DNA of 57,494 nucleotides from the IMG/VR virus record IMGVR_UViG_3300024239_000176, positions 1 through 57,494 of that record. The stretch is one strand, 5' to 3'. Position 1 is the stretch's first letter. Every line of letters starts with the position of its first letter. The stretch is from a virus. Below are positions 56,987-57,494 of this stretch, piece by piece. The translations under genes were made by a program, and so were the position numbers. The notes beneath the pieces were generated by a model. It was not told where the DNA came from. It worked only from the letters and a program-made list of their open reading frames with translations, and did not search any database.

Positions 56987-57494
56987 TTAACGACGAGCAA
57001 CAGTTTTTAACAGTGCAATTCGTTCTGGGCGTTGTACTAAAGTACCGTACCACCACTGAATAGACGCCAGACCAGTTTCACCGTAAGGGTCAGTACGGTC
57101 TGCGGTTTCTTCGCCATACATCTTGGTGATGATTTTGTACTTCTCACTTTTACCATCAGACTGGAAGCCTAAGGTAGTAAATGAGTCACCGCCTACACAC
57201 AGCATTGGGAACACATCGTACTTACCAGCAGTAGCCATATAGCCTTTGTTGGCTGCGGTAGCTGTAGCACCAGCACCTGCAAAGTGTTGCATTTCAGGAA
57301 CTACGATGATACGGAAATGGTCTACTGTACCAACTTCACCACGTAAGGTATTACCACCATCAGCATAGTGCTGAACTGCAATAAATGCAGGGTTGCCAAA
57401 TGGGTCAGCCATGTGCTTCAGGGTAGGAAGCAATTCACTACCGATGTACAGTGGGTAGCCATCTGCAATCACACGGGTATCAGTCAGGGTAGAA
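56987..57494 (-). CDS. major capsid protein, C-terminal part (N4 gp56-like)
   Basis: The frame is open to the right edge, so only the last ~169 residues are present. An apparent GTG start at 57472 is internal, because codons continue upstream in frame (STLTDTR). The segment has blocks typical of the capsid protein end in N4-like phages: a [14 protein letters not shown] region, [23 protein letters not shown], and a C-terminal [22 protein letters not shown]. Codon use here is richer in G and C than in the early genes, in keeping with high expression. The gene is followed by its own terminator. Confidence 0.88.
   Translation of the reverse strand, partial: STLTDTRVIADGYPLYIGSELLPTLKHMADPFGNPAFIAVQHYADGGNTLRGEVGTVDHFRIIVVPEMQHFAGAGATATAANKGYMATAGKYDVFPMLCVGGDSFTTLGFQSDGKSEKYKIITKMYGEETADRTDPYGETGLASIQWWYGTLVQRPERIALLKTVARR

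Noticed and set aside
1-57494. Prophage or plasmid origin
   Set aside because: No integrase, repressor, partition gene or att-like repeats were seen, and the gene set matches strictly lytic N4-like phages.
1-57494. CRISPR array or insertion sequence
   Set aside because: No regularly spaced direct repeats and no transposase gene were found in the window.

Overview
The window is most of the genome of an N4-like podovirus (family Schitoviridae) that infects an unidentified, probably Gram-negative host. Three features decide this. A 3434-residue virion RNA polymerase carries single-subunit (T7-type) polymerase motifs in its middle third. A split RNA polymerase has the DxxGR motif in one protein and palm motifs A, B and C in the next, matching N4 gp15/gp16. 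The N4 replication block follows in the expected order: SF1 helicase, family A DNA polymerase, PD-(D/E)XK nuclease, primase, RecA-like ATPase and ssDNA-binding protein. No integrase, repressor, tRNA or CRISPR array was seen.

Layout. Positions 1-6488 read leftward and hold the end of the late region: a long tail fibre cut by the left edge, an N4 gp67-position protein, the large terminase and an N4 gp69-position protein. Positions 6489-13335 read rightward and form the early region: small genes, long AT-rich or hairpin-rich gaps, three near-identical candidate vRNAP promoters, and the two subunits of the middle RNA polymerase. Positions 13573-27299 are middle accessory genes: a minimal kinase-like protein, DNA-binding proteins, a DUF4326 protein, dUTPase, a macrodomain protein, an HNH endonuclease and the rIIA/rIIB-like pair. 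Positions 27444-41109 hold an AAA+/MoxR/VWA module, the replication block and a RusA-like resolvase. Positions 41106-57494 read leftward again: the giant vRNAP, internal virion proteins and the end of the major capsid protein, cut by the right edge.

In N4 the early genes lie at the left end of the linear molecule and the terminase at the right end. Here they are adjacent, so the assembly is circularly permuted and the physical ends probably lie near 6.5-9 kb. The genes expected between the two window edges (start of the capsid gene, portal, tail sheath, lysis genes) are missing.

Expected programme, by analogy with N4: vRNAP enters with the DNA and transcribes the early genes from hairpin promoters. 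RNAP1/RNAP2 then transcribe the middle genes. The phage SSB with host sigma-70 RNA polymerase turns on the leftward late genes. Most small early and middle proteins have no assignable function. Some carry folds linked to counter-defence: an Acb2/Tad1-like C-terminal segment, a macrodomain and a kinase-like fold.
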